DNA of 64,000 nucleotides from CADEEN01 sp963816315 (GTDB lineage: Bacteria; Pseudomonadota; Gammaproteobacteria; Burkholderiales; Burkholderiaceae_C), in assembly GCA_963816315.1 (NCBI GenBank), contig CAWFJZ010000036.1, positions 62,001 to 126,000 of the forward strand, given 5' to 3'. Below are positions 8,140-16,427 of the stretch, one piece after another (the stretch's first letter is position 1; every line of letters starts with the position of its first letter). The notes beneath the pieces are model-generated. The model had not been told where the DNA came from, did no database searches, and saw nothing but the letters and a program-made list of their open reading frames with translations. Position numbers and translations under genes: made by a program.

Positions 8140-9583
8140 ATGAACATCCTGATTCTCGGTGCCGGCCGTGTGGGTGAAAGCGTGGCCGAGAGCCTGGCTT
8201 CCGAGGCCAACGACATCACCATCATCGACACCGACCCGGCACGCCTGGCGACGCTGCAAGACCGGCTCGATCTGAAAGGCGTGGCCGGCAACGGCATCCA
8301 GCCGTCGGTGCTGCGCGACGCCGGCATCGAAGACGCGGACCTGTTCATCGCCTGCGCGCCGCTCGACGAAACCAATCTGGTGGCCTGCAAGGTCGCGCAC
8401 CAGATGTTCAACGTGCCGACGACGATCGCGCGCATCCGCAGCCCCGAGTTCCAGGACGATGCGTCGCTGACCACGGCGCGCGACGGTTTCGCGGTCGATC
8501 AGGTGATCTGCCCCGAAGACTCGGTGACGCGCACGCTGCGCAAGCTGATCGAGTACCCCGAGGCGCTGCAGGTGCTGGAGTTCGGCGAAGGCCTGCTCAG
8601 TCTGGTGGCGGTGCGCGCGGTGGCCGGCGGGCCGATGGTGCAGCAAGCCTGGCCGAGATCCCGCAGCTCGTGCCGGCCGCCGACATGCGCATCGTCGCCA
8701 TCTACCGCCAGGACAAGCCGATCCCGAGCTCACCGGCACGACGCGCATCGAGCCCGGCGACGAGGTCTTCGTGCTCGCCGCCACCGAGAAGCTGCGCCAC
8801 GTGCTCGGCGCGCTGCGCAAGATGGACCGGCCGGTCAAGCGCATCATGATCGCCGGCGGCGGCAAGGTCGGCCTGCGCCTGGCGCGGCAGTTGCGCGGCG
8901 AGGTGCAGATGAAGATCCTCGAAGTCAACCGCACGCGCTGCGACTACCTGGCCACGCAGTTGCCGGCCGACGTGCTGATCCTGAACGGCGACTCGACCGA
9001 CGAAGAGCTGATGGGCGACGAGAACGTGCAGGACATGGACCTCTTCCTCGCCCTGACCAGCGACGACGAAGACAACATCATGGCCTGCCTGCTCGCCAAG
9101 CGCATGGGCGCGCGGCGCGTGCTGGCGCTGATCAACCGCAAGGCCTATGCCGATCTGGTGCAGGGCACGACGATCGACATTGCGCTGTCGCCGTCGCACG
9201 CCGTCATCGGCGAGCTGCTGGCGTATGTGCGCCGCGGCGACGTCGAAGCGGTGCACTCGCTGCGCCGCGGTGCCGCCGAAGCGCTGGAAGCCATCGTGCG
9301 CGGCGACAAGGGCTCGTGCCGCATGGCCGGGCGGCGCATCGACGAGGTGCCGCTGCCGCGCGGCGTGCAGATCGGCGCCATCGTGCGCGGCCTGCCGGTG
9401 CCCGGCGACGAAGACTCGTTGGCGTTGGGCGACAAGCGCGGCGATGCGGCCGCCGAAGTCATCATCGCCCACCACGACACCGTGGTGCAGAGCGGCGACC
9501 GCGTGATCGTCTTCATGTCGAGCAAGAAGCAGGTGAGGGAAGTGGAGAAGCTGTTCCAGGTGTCGGCGACTTTTCTGGGATGA
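8140..9583 (+). CDS. trkA: Trk potassium uptake regulatory subunit TrkA (two frameshifts)
   Basis: Cytosolic NAD(H)-binding gating protein of the Trk K+ transporter, with two RCK (KTN-TrkA_C) units. First unit: MNILILGAGRVGESVAESLA, IIDTDPARL, ending near LLSLVAVRAVAGGPMVQQ. Second unit: RIMIAGGGKVGLRLARQL, VNRTRCDYLA, VLILNGDSTDEELM, IALSPSHAVIGELLAYVR. Two indels break the frame, one near 8652 (CAAGCCTGGCC, where CAAGCGCTGGCC restores ALAEIPQLVPAADM) and one near 8732 (ATCCCGAGCTC, where one more C restores PELTGTTRIEPGDEVF). Both are single-base losses with family sequence on each side. The partner trkH follows. Confidence 0.9.
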
Positions 9584-9881
9584 GGCGGCCGGCTGCGGCA
9601 TCGCGTCGTTGACATGACACCTGCATGCTCTTCGCTGTTCGCTGGCGGCCCAAGGCCTTCGGGTCGCAGCCGTTCGGATTGAGGTGCCGCATAGCTCCCT
9701 CTCGCGCACCCGAAGGGCGGCGCGAAGCCTCGTCGAGCTGGGCTCGCAGCTCAGCCGGGCACCGACGGGCTCAGGGCGAAGCACGAACAAACGCACGGGG
9801 TTCGGATTCGTCAGCAACGGGCCGAAAACCGAACCCCGTTTCACGCGCCCCGAGCAACGCGCCTCGCAATAGACCACCGAC
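9584..9881. other. Intergenic region with inverted repeats between trkA and trkH
   Basis: 298 bases without a credible gene. It contains a perfect 11-bp inverted repeat ACGGGGTTCGG (9795-9805) / CCGAACCCCGT (9829-9839), and a weaker pair CCTTCGGGT (about 9657) / ACCCGAAGG (about 9710). These could form stem-loops in the trkA-trkH transcript. No clear promoter, and the Shine-Dalgarno before trkH is weak. Confidence 0.5.
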
Positions 9882-11339
9882 ATGCAAAGCATCCTGCCCG
9901 TGCTGGCCATCCTCGGCGGCATCCTGATGGTGTTCGCGGCGACGATGCTCGTGCCGCTGGCGTTTTCCTTCTTCGGCAACGATGCGGCGCTGTACTCCTA
10001 CGACGGCGCCATCGCCATCACGTTCTTCTCCGGCCTGGCGCTGTTCCTGTCGTTCAAGCGCTTCAAGCGCGAGCTGCAACCGCGCGACGGCTTCCTGCTC
10101 GTCAGCCTGGTCTGGGGCGTGCTGCCGGCCTTCGGCGCGCTGCCGCTGATACTCCACCTGCCCGGCCTGTCGTTCACCGACGCCTACTTCGAAGCCGTGT
10201 CGGGCCTCACCACCACCGGCTCGACCGTGCTCACCGGCCTCGACAACCTGCCGCTGTCGATCAACGTCTGGCGCTGCTTCATGGTGCTGCTCGGCGGCAT
10301 GGGCATCCTCGTGCTCGCCGTGGCCATCCTGCCGCTGCTCGGCGTCGGCGGCTCGCAGCTCTTCAAGGCCGAAACGCCGGGGCCGATGAAGGACCAGAAG
10401 CTGACGCCGCGCATTGCCGAGACCGCGCGTGGCTTGTGGGTGGTCTATTTCGCGATCGCGATGGCGTGCTTCTTTGCCTTTCGCGCCGCCGGCATGGGCT
10501 GGGCCGATGCCTTCATGCACATGTGCTCGACGATGGGCCTCGGCGGCTTCTCGTCCTACGACGCCAGCTTCGGCCAGTTCAACTCGCCGGCCATCGAGGC
10601 CGTGGCGGTGGTCTTCATGCTCGTCGCCGGCATCAACTTTGCGCTTTACTTCGTGGCCTGGAAGCGGCGCAGCTTGTGGGGCGTGGTGCGTGACTTCGAG
10701 ACCCGCATGTTCATGCTGACGATGCTGGTCTCGGTGCTGGGCATTGCCGCATTCCTCGCCGTGCACAAGGTCTATCCGACGTTCACCGAGTCGCTGCGCC
10801 ACGCCGCCTTCAACGTCGTTTCGATCGCCACCACCACCGGCTTCGCGTCGGTGGACTATGCGCAGTGGCCGGTCTTCGCGCCGGTGCTGATGCTGTTCCT
10901 GTGCTGCTTTGCCACCTGCGCCGGCTCCACCGGCGGCGGCATCAAGATGGTCCGCGCGCTGATCCTGGTCAAGGGCGCGCGGCGTGAGTTGAAGCGCATC
11001 GTGCACCCGCGCGCCGTCGTGCCGGTGACGCTCGGCGGCGCCGCGGTCGATGCCAACGTCTTGCAGTCGGTGCTGGCCTTCATGCTGGTCTATGGCGCGG
11101 TGATGGTCGGCGCGACGATGCTGCTGTTGTTCTCGGGCCTGGATGTGGTGAGCGCGTTCACCGCCGTCGTCGCCTCGGTCAACAACACCGGCCCCGGCCT
11201 CGGCCAGGTCGGGCCCGCTGCCAACTATCAGGGCCTGTCCGACTTCCAGACCTGGGTCTGTTCGATCACGATGCTGCTCGGCCGGCTCGAGCTTTTTTCA
11301 ATCCTCGTTCTGTTCACCGGCTCCTTCTGGCGCAAGTAG
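9882..11339 (+). CDS. trkH: Trk potassium uptake channel subunit TrkH
   Basis: The K+-conducting membrane subunit, 485 residues, about ten or more transmembrane segments. Selectivity-filter loops characteristic of TrkH/KtrB are visible: GLTTTGSTVLTGLD, CSTMGLGGFSSYD, ATTTGFASVDY and a last loop around VNNTGPGLGQVGP. CATCAGSTGGGIKMVRA is a family signature. It works with TrkA, encoded 300 bases upstream. The start at ATG 9882 begins directly with the first membrane helix. Confidence 0.93.
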   Translation: MQSILPVLAILGGILMVFAATMLVPLAFSFFGNDAALYSYDGAIAITFFSGLALFLSFKRFKRELQPRDGFLLVSLVWGVLPAFGALPLILHLPGLSFTDAYFEAVSGLTTTGSTVLTGLDNLPLSINVWRCFMVLLGGMGILVLAVAILPLLGVGGSQLFKAETPGPMKDQKLTPRIAETARGLWVVYFAIAMACFFAFRAAGMGWADAFMHMCSTMGLGGFSSYDASFGQFNSPAIEAVAVVFMLVAGINFALYFVAWKRRSLWGVVRDFETRMFMLTMLVSVLGIAAFLAVHKVYPTFTESLRHAAFNVVSIATTTGFASVDYAQWPVFAPVLMLFLCCFATCAGSTGGGIKMVRALILVKGARRELKRIVHPRAVVPVTLGGAAVDANVLQSVLAFMLVYGAVMVGATMLLLFSGLDVVSAFTAVVASVNNTGPGLGQVGPAANYQGLSDFQTWVCSITMLLGRLELFSILVLFTGSFWRK

Positions 11340-11407
11340 CACATCGCGTCACAACACGGTGCGGTGCTGGCGCAAACTCGATGCTCATGTTGTCCCGGAG
11401 GTTCGCC

Positions 11408-12709
11408 ATGACTCAACGCTTGCTCGCCGTCCTTGTTCTGTTGTGCTGCCTGCTGCCCGCGGCGCCGCGCGCGCAGACCGACAACAATGCCTTCACCGCG
11501 GCGGCCGAACTCGACAAAGCGGCGTACGCCTTTGCCGACCGCTACACGACGCAGATCGTCGCGGCCACCGACAGCGTGGTCAAGGGCAACCCGTCGGCCG
11601 AGCAGCGCCGTGCCGCGCATGCGGTCAAGCTGGTCAGCGTCAGCGGCATCTACGACATCGTCACCAATGCCGATGCGGCCAGCAAGCTGATGGACCTGCT
11701 GATGGTGGTGACGCTGCAGAGCTACCGCTGGATCGACGAAGACATGGCCGAGCGCACCTTCGGCGCCCGCGGCGAGCCGCTGATGCAGGCCATGCGCACG
11801 CTGCGCGTGGACATCTGGAACGTCGCCGGACGCGTGCTGCGCCCGGAGCAGTTGCAGCAACTCGACGCGCTGATCCTCGACTGGCGCAAGCGCAACCCGC
11901 AGGTGGACATCCTGGCCTACCTGCGCTTCGACGAAGTGGCGGGCCAGCGCGGCGGCAACCCGCTCGACGAGATCAAGGCCAGCGGCCTGTTCGCCGAAAT
12001 CGCCAGCGCCACCAAGGTCGCCGACGACGCGCGCCTGCTCGCCGAGCGCGCGTTCTACCAGGCCAAGCGCATGCCGTTTCTGATGACGTGGCAGATGGAA
12101 GCGCTGATGAACGACATGCTCGTCAAGCCCGAGATCGCGCAGTCGCTGGGCGTGGCCGACAACATCGCCAAGTCGGCCGAACGCGTGTCGCTGGTCGCCG
12201 AGAAGATCCCGCAGCAGGTGGCGCAGGAGCGCGAGGCGGTGATGTCGCTGATCGAAGACCGCAACGGCCGCCTGGCCAAGCTGTTCGGCGAAGTTCGCAG
12301 CACGACCGACAGCGCGAACAAGGTGGCCGAGACGAGCGAACGCTTGACGGCGAACCTGCGCGACACGGCCAAGGGCTTCACCGAAACCTCCAACGCCGTC
12401 AATCAGTTGCTGACCAAACACAGCGGCCCGCCCAAGCCCGACGCGAAGCCGTTCGACATCGAGCCCTTCATGCAGACCAGTGCCCACGTCAACCAGACCG
12501 TGGCCGGCCTGAACACGCTGCTCGCCGGCGCCGACACGCTCGCCACCAAGAAGCCGTGGGCCGCGCCGATGCAGGATGCGGACGCATTGCTCGGCCAGCA
12601 GATCGACCGCGTGTTCTGGCGCGCGCTGATGTTGATCGTCGCCTTCTTCGTGCTGCTGCTGGCATACCGCTGGCTGACGGTGCGCTGGTTGACGAAGCCG
12701 GCGCTGTGA
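11408..12709 (+). CDS. Conserved hypothetical exported/membrane protein
   Basis: A 433-residue protein starting at ATG 11408, six bases after GGAGG (ATG 11381 is less well placed). An N-terminal signal sequence (LLAVLVLLCCLLPAAPRAQ) leads into a long helical periplasmic region with coiled-coil-like heptads around SLIEDRNGRLAKLFGEVRST. A C-terminal transmembrane helix (ALMLIVAFFVLLLAYRWL) and a short basic tail end it. It resembles chemotaxis-like helical hairpins without a signalling tip. It is six bases ahead of the PstS-like lipoprotein and likely co-transcribed. Function not recognised. Confidence 0.75.
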   Translation: MTQRLLAVLVLLCCLLPAAPRAQTDNNAFTAAAELDKAAYAFADRYTTQIVAATDSVVKGNPSAEQRRAAHAVKLVSVSGIYDIVTNADAASKLMDLLMVVTLQSYRWIDEDMAERTFGARGEPLMQAMRTLRVDIWNVAGRVLRPEQLQQLDALILDWRKRNPQVDILAYLRFDEVAGQRGGNPLDEIKASGLFAEIASATKVADDARLLAERAFYQAKRMPFLMTWQMEALMNDMLVKPEIAQSLGVADNIAKSAERVSLVAEKIPQQVAQEREAVMSLIEDRNGRLAKLFGEVRSTTDSANKVAETSERLTANLRDTAKGFTETSNAVNQLLTKHSGPPKPDAKPFDIEPFMQTSAHVNQTVAGLNTLLAGADTLATKKPWAAPMQDADALLGQQIDRVFWRALMLIVAFFVLLLAYRWLTVRWLTKPAL

Positions 12710-12714
12710 AGACG

Positions 12715-13744
12715 ATGCGTGCGCTCTTGTCGTGCTCGGCGTGCTGCGCGCTGCTCTCGGCGTGCGCCGCGATCGTCGGCGGCAACAAGAGCGCGCCCGC
12801 CGCTGCCGCGCCCTCGGCTGCCGCGCCGGCGAGCCCACGCGCCGCGCCGAAAGACCAGGTCGCTACTGCCGCCGTACCAGCGCGTGCCGTCGGCGCAAGG
12901 CGTGCTCACGCTGTCGGGCTCGTCGGCGGCGGCCACGTTCGCGCGCGCCTGGGGCAGCGCGTACTCGCGCATCTATCCGGCCGCGTCGGTCAACGTCGTT
13001 GCCAAGAGCTCCGGCGCGGCAATAGCCGACATGATGGCCAGCCCCGGCACGATCGGCATGACCTCGCGCCCGCTCACCGCCGCCGAGCGCGAGAGCTATG
13101 CCAAGGCGCAGGGCCGGCCGCCGCTGGAGTTCAAGGTGGCGATCGACGCGGTGGCGATCTTCGTCTTCAAGGACAACCCGCTGCCGTCGATCTCGCTGCC
13201 GCAACTGGAGCGCATCTTCGGCGCCGCGCCGAAGAGCGGCGCGGCCATCGAGCGCTGGGGCCAGGCCGGCGCCGGCGGTGACTGGGCCGGGCGCGGCATC
13301 AGCTGCGTCGGCTTCCCGGCAGGCCGCGGCGCCTACGAAATCATGCGCGAGCTGGTGCTCGGCGGGCGGCAACTTCAACGCCGATGTCTCGGCCGAGCCG
13401 GTGTCCACGTCGGTGGTGCAGGCCGTGGGCGTGAATCCCGGCGGCCATCGGCTACGCCAGCGTCTATTACCGCACCGCGCGCACGCGCGTGCTGCCGCTG
13501 CAGACGGCCAGCGGCGAACTCGCGCAGCCGACCGAGGCCGACGCGTCGAGCGGCAAGTACCCGCTGTCGCGCTTTCTCTACCTGCACCTCGGCGCGGCCG
13601 CGGACGGCGGCGCCGATGCCGCCGGGCGCGAGTTCCTGCGCTTCGTGCTTGTCGCAAGAAGGCCAGGACGCGGCACGCGCCGCCGGCGCGTTCGCGATCC
13701 CGCCGGCGCTGGCGCACGAGCAGACGGCCACGCTCGGCAGGTAG
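12715..13744 (+). CDS. PstS-like phosphate ABC-type substrate-binding lipoprotein (several frameshifts)
   Basis: The product starts as a lipoprotein (Cys17 in LLSAC) with an Ala-rich linker. After a frame change near 12865 it reads LTLSGSSAAATFARAWGSAY, AKSSGAAIADMMASPGTIGMTSRPL, VAIFVFKDNPL, LPQLERIFG and IERWGQ, the order seen in PstS-type phosphate-binding proteins. Further frame changes near 13365, 13440 and 13650 recover NFNADVSAEPVSTSVVQAVG, IGYASVYYRTA and SQEGQDAARAAGAFAIPP. No pst transporter genes are near. The 5' coupling (GTG 12706 overlaps the previous stop) suggests an operon with the upstream membrane protein. Substrate is inferred from family only. Confidence 0.7.
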
Positions 13745-13810
13745 TGCGCGGGTCGTGCGCTTGCGCACTGCCGGGCGTATGCTCGTGAGCCGCAGAACAG
13801 CCAAGCCGCC

Positions 13811-14441
13811 ATGCGCCCGCCGATCGACTTCTACTTCGACTTCTCGTCGCCGTACTCCTACATCGCCAGCGAGTGGGTGCAGGCCGTGGCCGCGCGCCAC
13901 GGCCGCGCGGTGCAGTGGCGCGCCATCCTGCTCGGCGCCACGTTCCAGGCGGCCGAGTTGAAGCCGCCGGTGGCGTATCCGCTGAAGCGCGAATACTCGC
14001 TGCGCGACTTCGTGCGCTCGGCGCGTTTTGCCGGCGTGCCGTTCGAGATGCCGGGCAAGTTTCCGATTCCCACGCAAAACGCCGCGCGCATCTTCTGGTG
14101 GCTGCACGACGGCACGTCGCCCGAGGCTGCCGTGGCCTGGGCGCATGCCGGGCTGCGCGCCTACTTCACGCGCGGCGTCGATCTGAGCGAGCCCGCGCAA
14201 CTGCGCTCGCTGCTCGTCGAGTCGAGCGTCGATGTGGCTGCGGCCGAAGCGGCCTACACCAACGCCGCTGTGGAAAGACCGCCTGAAGCGCGAGAACGAT
14301 CTGGCGATCGCCAACGGCGTTTTCGGCGCGCCGTTTTTCATCGTCGATGGCGAGCCGTTCTGGGGCAACGACCGCCGCGTGCAGCTCGAAGCGTGGTTGT
14401 CGGGGCAGGCCGACTACTCAGCACACGGTGATGTGACATGA
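13811..14441 (+). CDS. 2-hydroxychromene-2-carboxylate isomerase family protein, DsbA fold (frameshifted)
   Basis: A thioredoxin-fold isomerase of the kappa-class GST/HCCA-isomerase family, about 209 residues. The N-terminus IDFYFDFSSPYSYIASEW is the family signature, with Ser in place of the DsbA cysteine; Q-N-A-A-R-I-F-W-W follows. One frame change near 14265 (AACGCCGCTGTGG; adding one G after CGC restores AALWKDRLKREND) joins it to IANGVFGAPFFIVDGEPFWGNDR, the conserved cis-Pro end. It probably acts in glutathione-linked aromatic or carbonyl metabolism. Confidence 0.82.
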
Positions 14442-14517
14442 CGGCCCCTAGCTCGCTTTGCTCGCGTCCCCCGAGGGGAGCGCAGTCCGCTTGGGGCGGC
14501 CCGGCGCTGGACTGCCC
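14441..14517. repeat. Interspersed palindromic repeat, copy 3
   Basis: Between the isomerase stop and the rhodanese start lies GCTCGCTTTGCTCGCG, then CCCCC-GAGGGG, then GCGCAGTCCGCTTGGGGCGG and CCCGG. This is the same order of elements as copies 1 and 2, though the first hairpin is weaker. Confidence 0.6.
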
Positions 14518-15417
14518 ATGAAGAAAACCGTCAAGTCGATGGTCGATGACGCGATGAGCGTCATCACCACCTACAGCGTCGAAGAAGCGCAGGAGTTGCA
14601 CGGCCGCGACGACGTGCAGTTCGTCGATATCCGCGACGTGCGCGAGCTGGAGCGCGAAGGCATCGTGCCCGGCGCCTTCCACGCGCCGCGCGGCATGCTC
14701 GAGTTCTGGGTCGATCCCGAGAGCGAATACCACAAGCCGCTGTTCGGCGAGAAAAAACAGTTCGTGCTCTTCTGCGCCATGGGCTGGCGCTCGGCGCTGG
14801 CGACGAAGACGCTGCAGGACATGGGCCTGGACAAGGTCGCGCACATCGACGGCGGCTTCACGGCGTGGAAGGACAAGGGCGCGCCGGTGGCCGAGAAGGC
14901 GAAGAAGGGCTATAAGCAAGCGATGGCCCCCGGCCGCCTCGCCCTGCTGCAAGCGATGCCGATCTTCGGCGCGCTGCGCGACGATGCGCTCGAAGTCCTG
15001 CTCGACGGCGCGCCGACGGTGACACAGGCCCGCGGCGAGTTCTTCTTCCGCGAGGGCGACAGCGCGCAGACCATGTACGTCATCGAAAAAGGCGCGGTCG
15101 AAGTGCTCAAGCGCTGGGAGGGCCGCGAATGGTCGCTGCACCAGTTGCACGCCGGAGACTGCTTCGGCGAGATGGCGCTGATGGACTACTTTCCGCGCAG
15201 CGCCTCGGTGCGCGCGGTGGAGAACACGCGCGCCATCGAGATCGCCACCGCCGCGCTGCATCGACTGGCCGAACGCGACATGGAGCAGTTCGCGCTGATC
15301 CAGATGAACATCGGCCGCGAGGTCTGCCGGCGGCTGCGCGCCACCGACGAACTGTTGTTTCGCGCGCGCATGGGCGGCGAGCCGCTGGCGACCGATGCCG
15401 GGCCGACGTGGATTTAG
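14518..15417 (+). CDS. Rhodanese - cyclic-nucleotide-binding domain fusion protein
   Basis: A 299-residue cytosolic protein of two modules. Residues about 17-130 form a rhodanese domain (VQFVDIRDVRELEREG, then active-site loop CAMGWRSALATKTL with Cys84, then HIDGGFTAWK). Residues about 140-275 form a cNMP/CRP-type sensor domain (FFFREGDSAQTMYVIEKGAVEVLK, LHAGDCFGEMALMDYFPRSASVRA, the phosphate-binding cassette). No DNA-binding helix-turn-helix follows, so it is not a CRP-type regulator. A link between sulfur chemistry and nucleotide or voltage signalling is inference. The stop codon TAG is supplied by the left end of a MITE-like element. Confidence 0.88.
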   Translation: MKKTVKSMVDDAMSVITTYSVEEAQELHGRDDVQFVDIRDVRELEREGIVPGAFHAPRGMLEFWVDPESEYHKPLFGEKKQFVLFCAMGWRSALATKTLQDMGLDKVAHIDGGFTAWKDKGAPVAEKAKKGYKQAMAPGRLALLQAMPIFGALRDDALEVLLDGAPTVTQARGEFFFREGDSAQTMYVIEKGAVEVLKRWEGREWSLHQLHAGDCFGEMALMDYFPRSASVRAVENTRAIEIATAALHRLAERDMEQFALIQMNIGREVCRRLRATDELLFRARMGGEPLATDAGPTWI

Positions 15418-15581
15418 TGGCCTGTAACGCTGAAATCGGAAGACGCTGCCCGCGCGATACGAGGCGCGCTGCGGCGTTGCAAATGCTCGCGATGCCTCAG
15501 GGGCATCGCTGTGCTTTGCGCCTTGCATCGCACCCCGTCTCGCACGTTCCTCCACTCCCATTTCAACGTTACAGGCCACTA
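15415..15581. mobile_element. MITE-like element with 22-bp terminal inverted repeats
   Basis: A 167-base segment bounded by TAGTGGCCTGTAACG... at 15415-15436 and the reverse complement ...CGTTACAGGCCACTA at 15560-15581; 21 of 22 terminal positions match. The interior folds as an imperfect long palindrome: a centre GATGCC/GGCATC near 15493-15510, flanked by GGCGTTGCAAATGC and GCTTTGCGCC. It has no coding capacity. I see no clear target-site duplication. It lies between the rhodanese gene, whose stop it provides, and the TIM-barrel gene. Confidence 0.8.
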
Positions 15582-15610
15582 GGGCCCGTTGGTAACGGGT
15601 CCTGGCCGAC

Positions 15611-16427
15611 ATGACCCGACCCATTTCGCTCGCCGCGCTGACCGTGCTCGAGCTGACGCCGCCGCAGATGGTGACGTGCGCGGCCGACGCCGGCTTCAGC
15701 CATGTCGGCATCCGTTTGCTGCCGGCCACGCCGACCGAGCCGCAGTACGACCTCGTCGGCGACACGCCGCTGCTGCGTGAAGTCGAAAGCCGCCTGGCCG
15801 ACAGCGGCATCAAGGTGCTCGATGTCGAAATCTTCCGCTTGAAGCCCGAGACCCGCGTGGCCGACTACGAAGCCGCGATCGCCACCGCCGCCCGCCTCGG
15901 CGCGAGCGAATTGCTGTTGGCCGGCAACGACGCCGACGAGGCCCGGCTGATCGACACCTTCGCCGCGTTCTGCGACCTCGCCGACCGCTACGGCCTCGGC
16001 GCCTGCCTCGAGTTCATGCCGTGGACCGATGTCAAAGACCTGCCGCACGGCGCGCACGTGGTCGAGCGCACCGGCCGCGCCAACGCCGGCTTGCTGATCG
16101 ACCCGTTCCACCTCAGCCGCTCGCGCAGCCGCATCGAGGACATCGCCACGATCCCCGCCATCGCGGCTGCGCTTCATGCAGTTCTGCGACGTGCCCGCGG
16201 CGATCCCGCCGACGATGGACGCGATCCTCGCCGAAGCGCGCGCCGAGCGCCTGTTCCCCGGCGAGGGCGGCGTGGACCTGCTCGGCCTGCTGCGCGCCGT
16301 GCCGCGCGACTTGCCGCTCAGCCTCGAAGTGCCGACGCAGACGCTGGCGCGCACGGTCGGCGCCACCGAGCGCGCGCGCCGCGCGCTGGCCGCGACAAGG
16401 CGCGTGCTGGCCCAACTCGACGCATGA
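15611..16427 (+). CDS. Sugar phosphate isomerase/epimerase, TIM barrel (frameshifted)
   Basis: Member of the xylose-isomerase-like/AP-endonuclease-2 superfamily, about 271 residues. The first part runs MTRPISLAALTVLELTPPQM, HVGIRLLPATP, VLDVEIFRL, GASELLLAGND and CLEFMPWTDV (a metal-ligand Glu), then GLLIDPFHLSRS. A frame change near 16172 (GCGGCTGCGCTTCATGCAG) leads into MQFCDVPAAIPPT and LSLEVPTQTLARTVG at the C-terminus. It is coupled by ATGA overlap to the FAD dehydrogenase, so the two probably act in one catabolic route. Confidence 0.82.

Noticed and set aside
8702..9979. A 425-codon frame antisense to trkA
   Set aside because: Low-complexity His/Arg/Ala composition; the plus strand carries both TrkA units.
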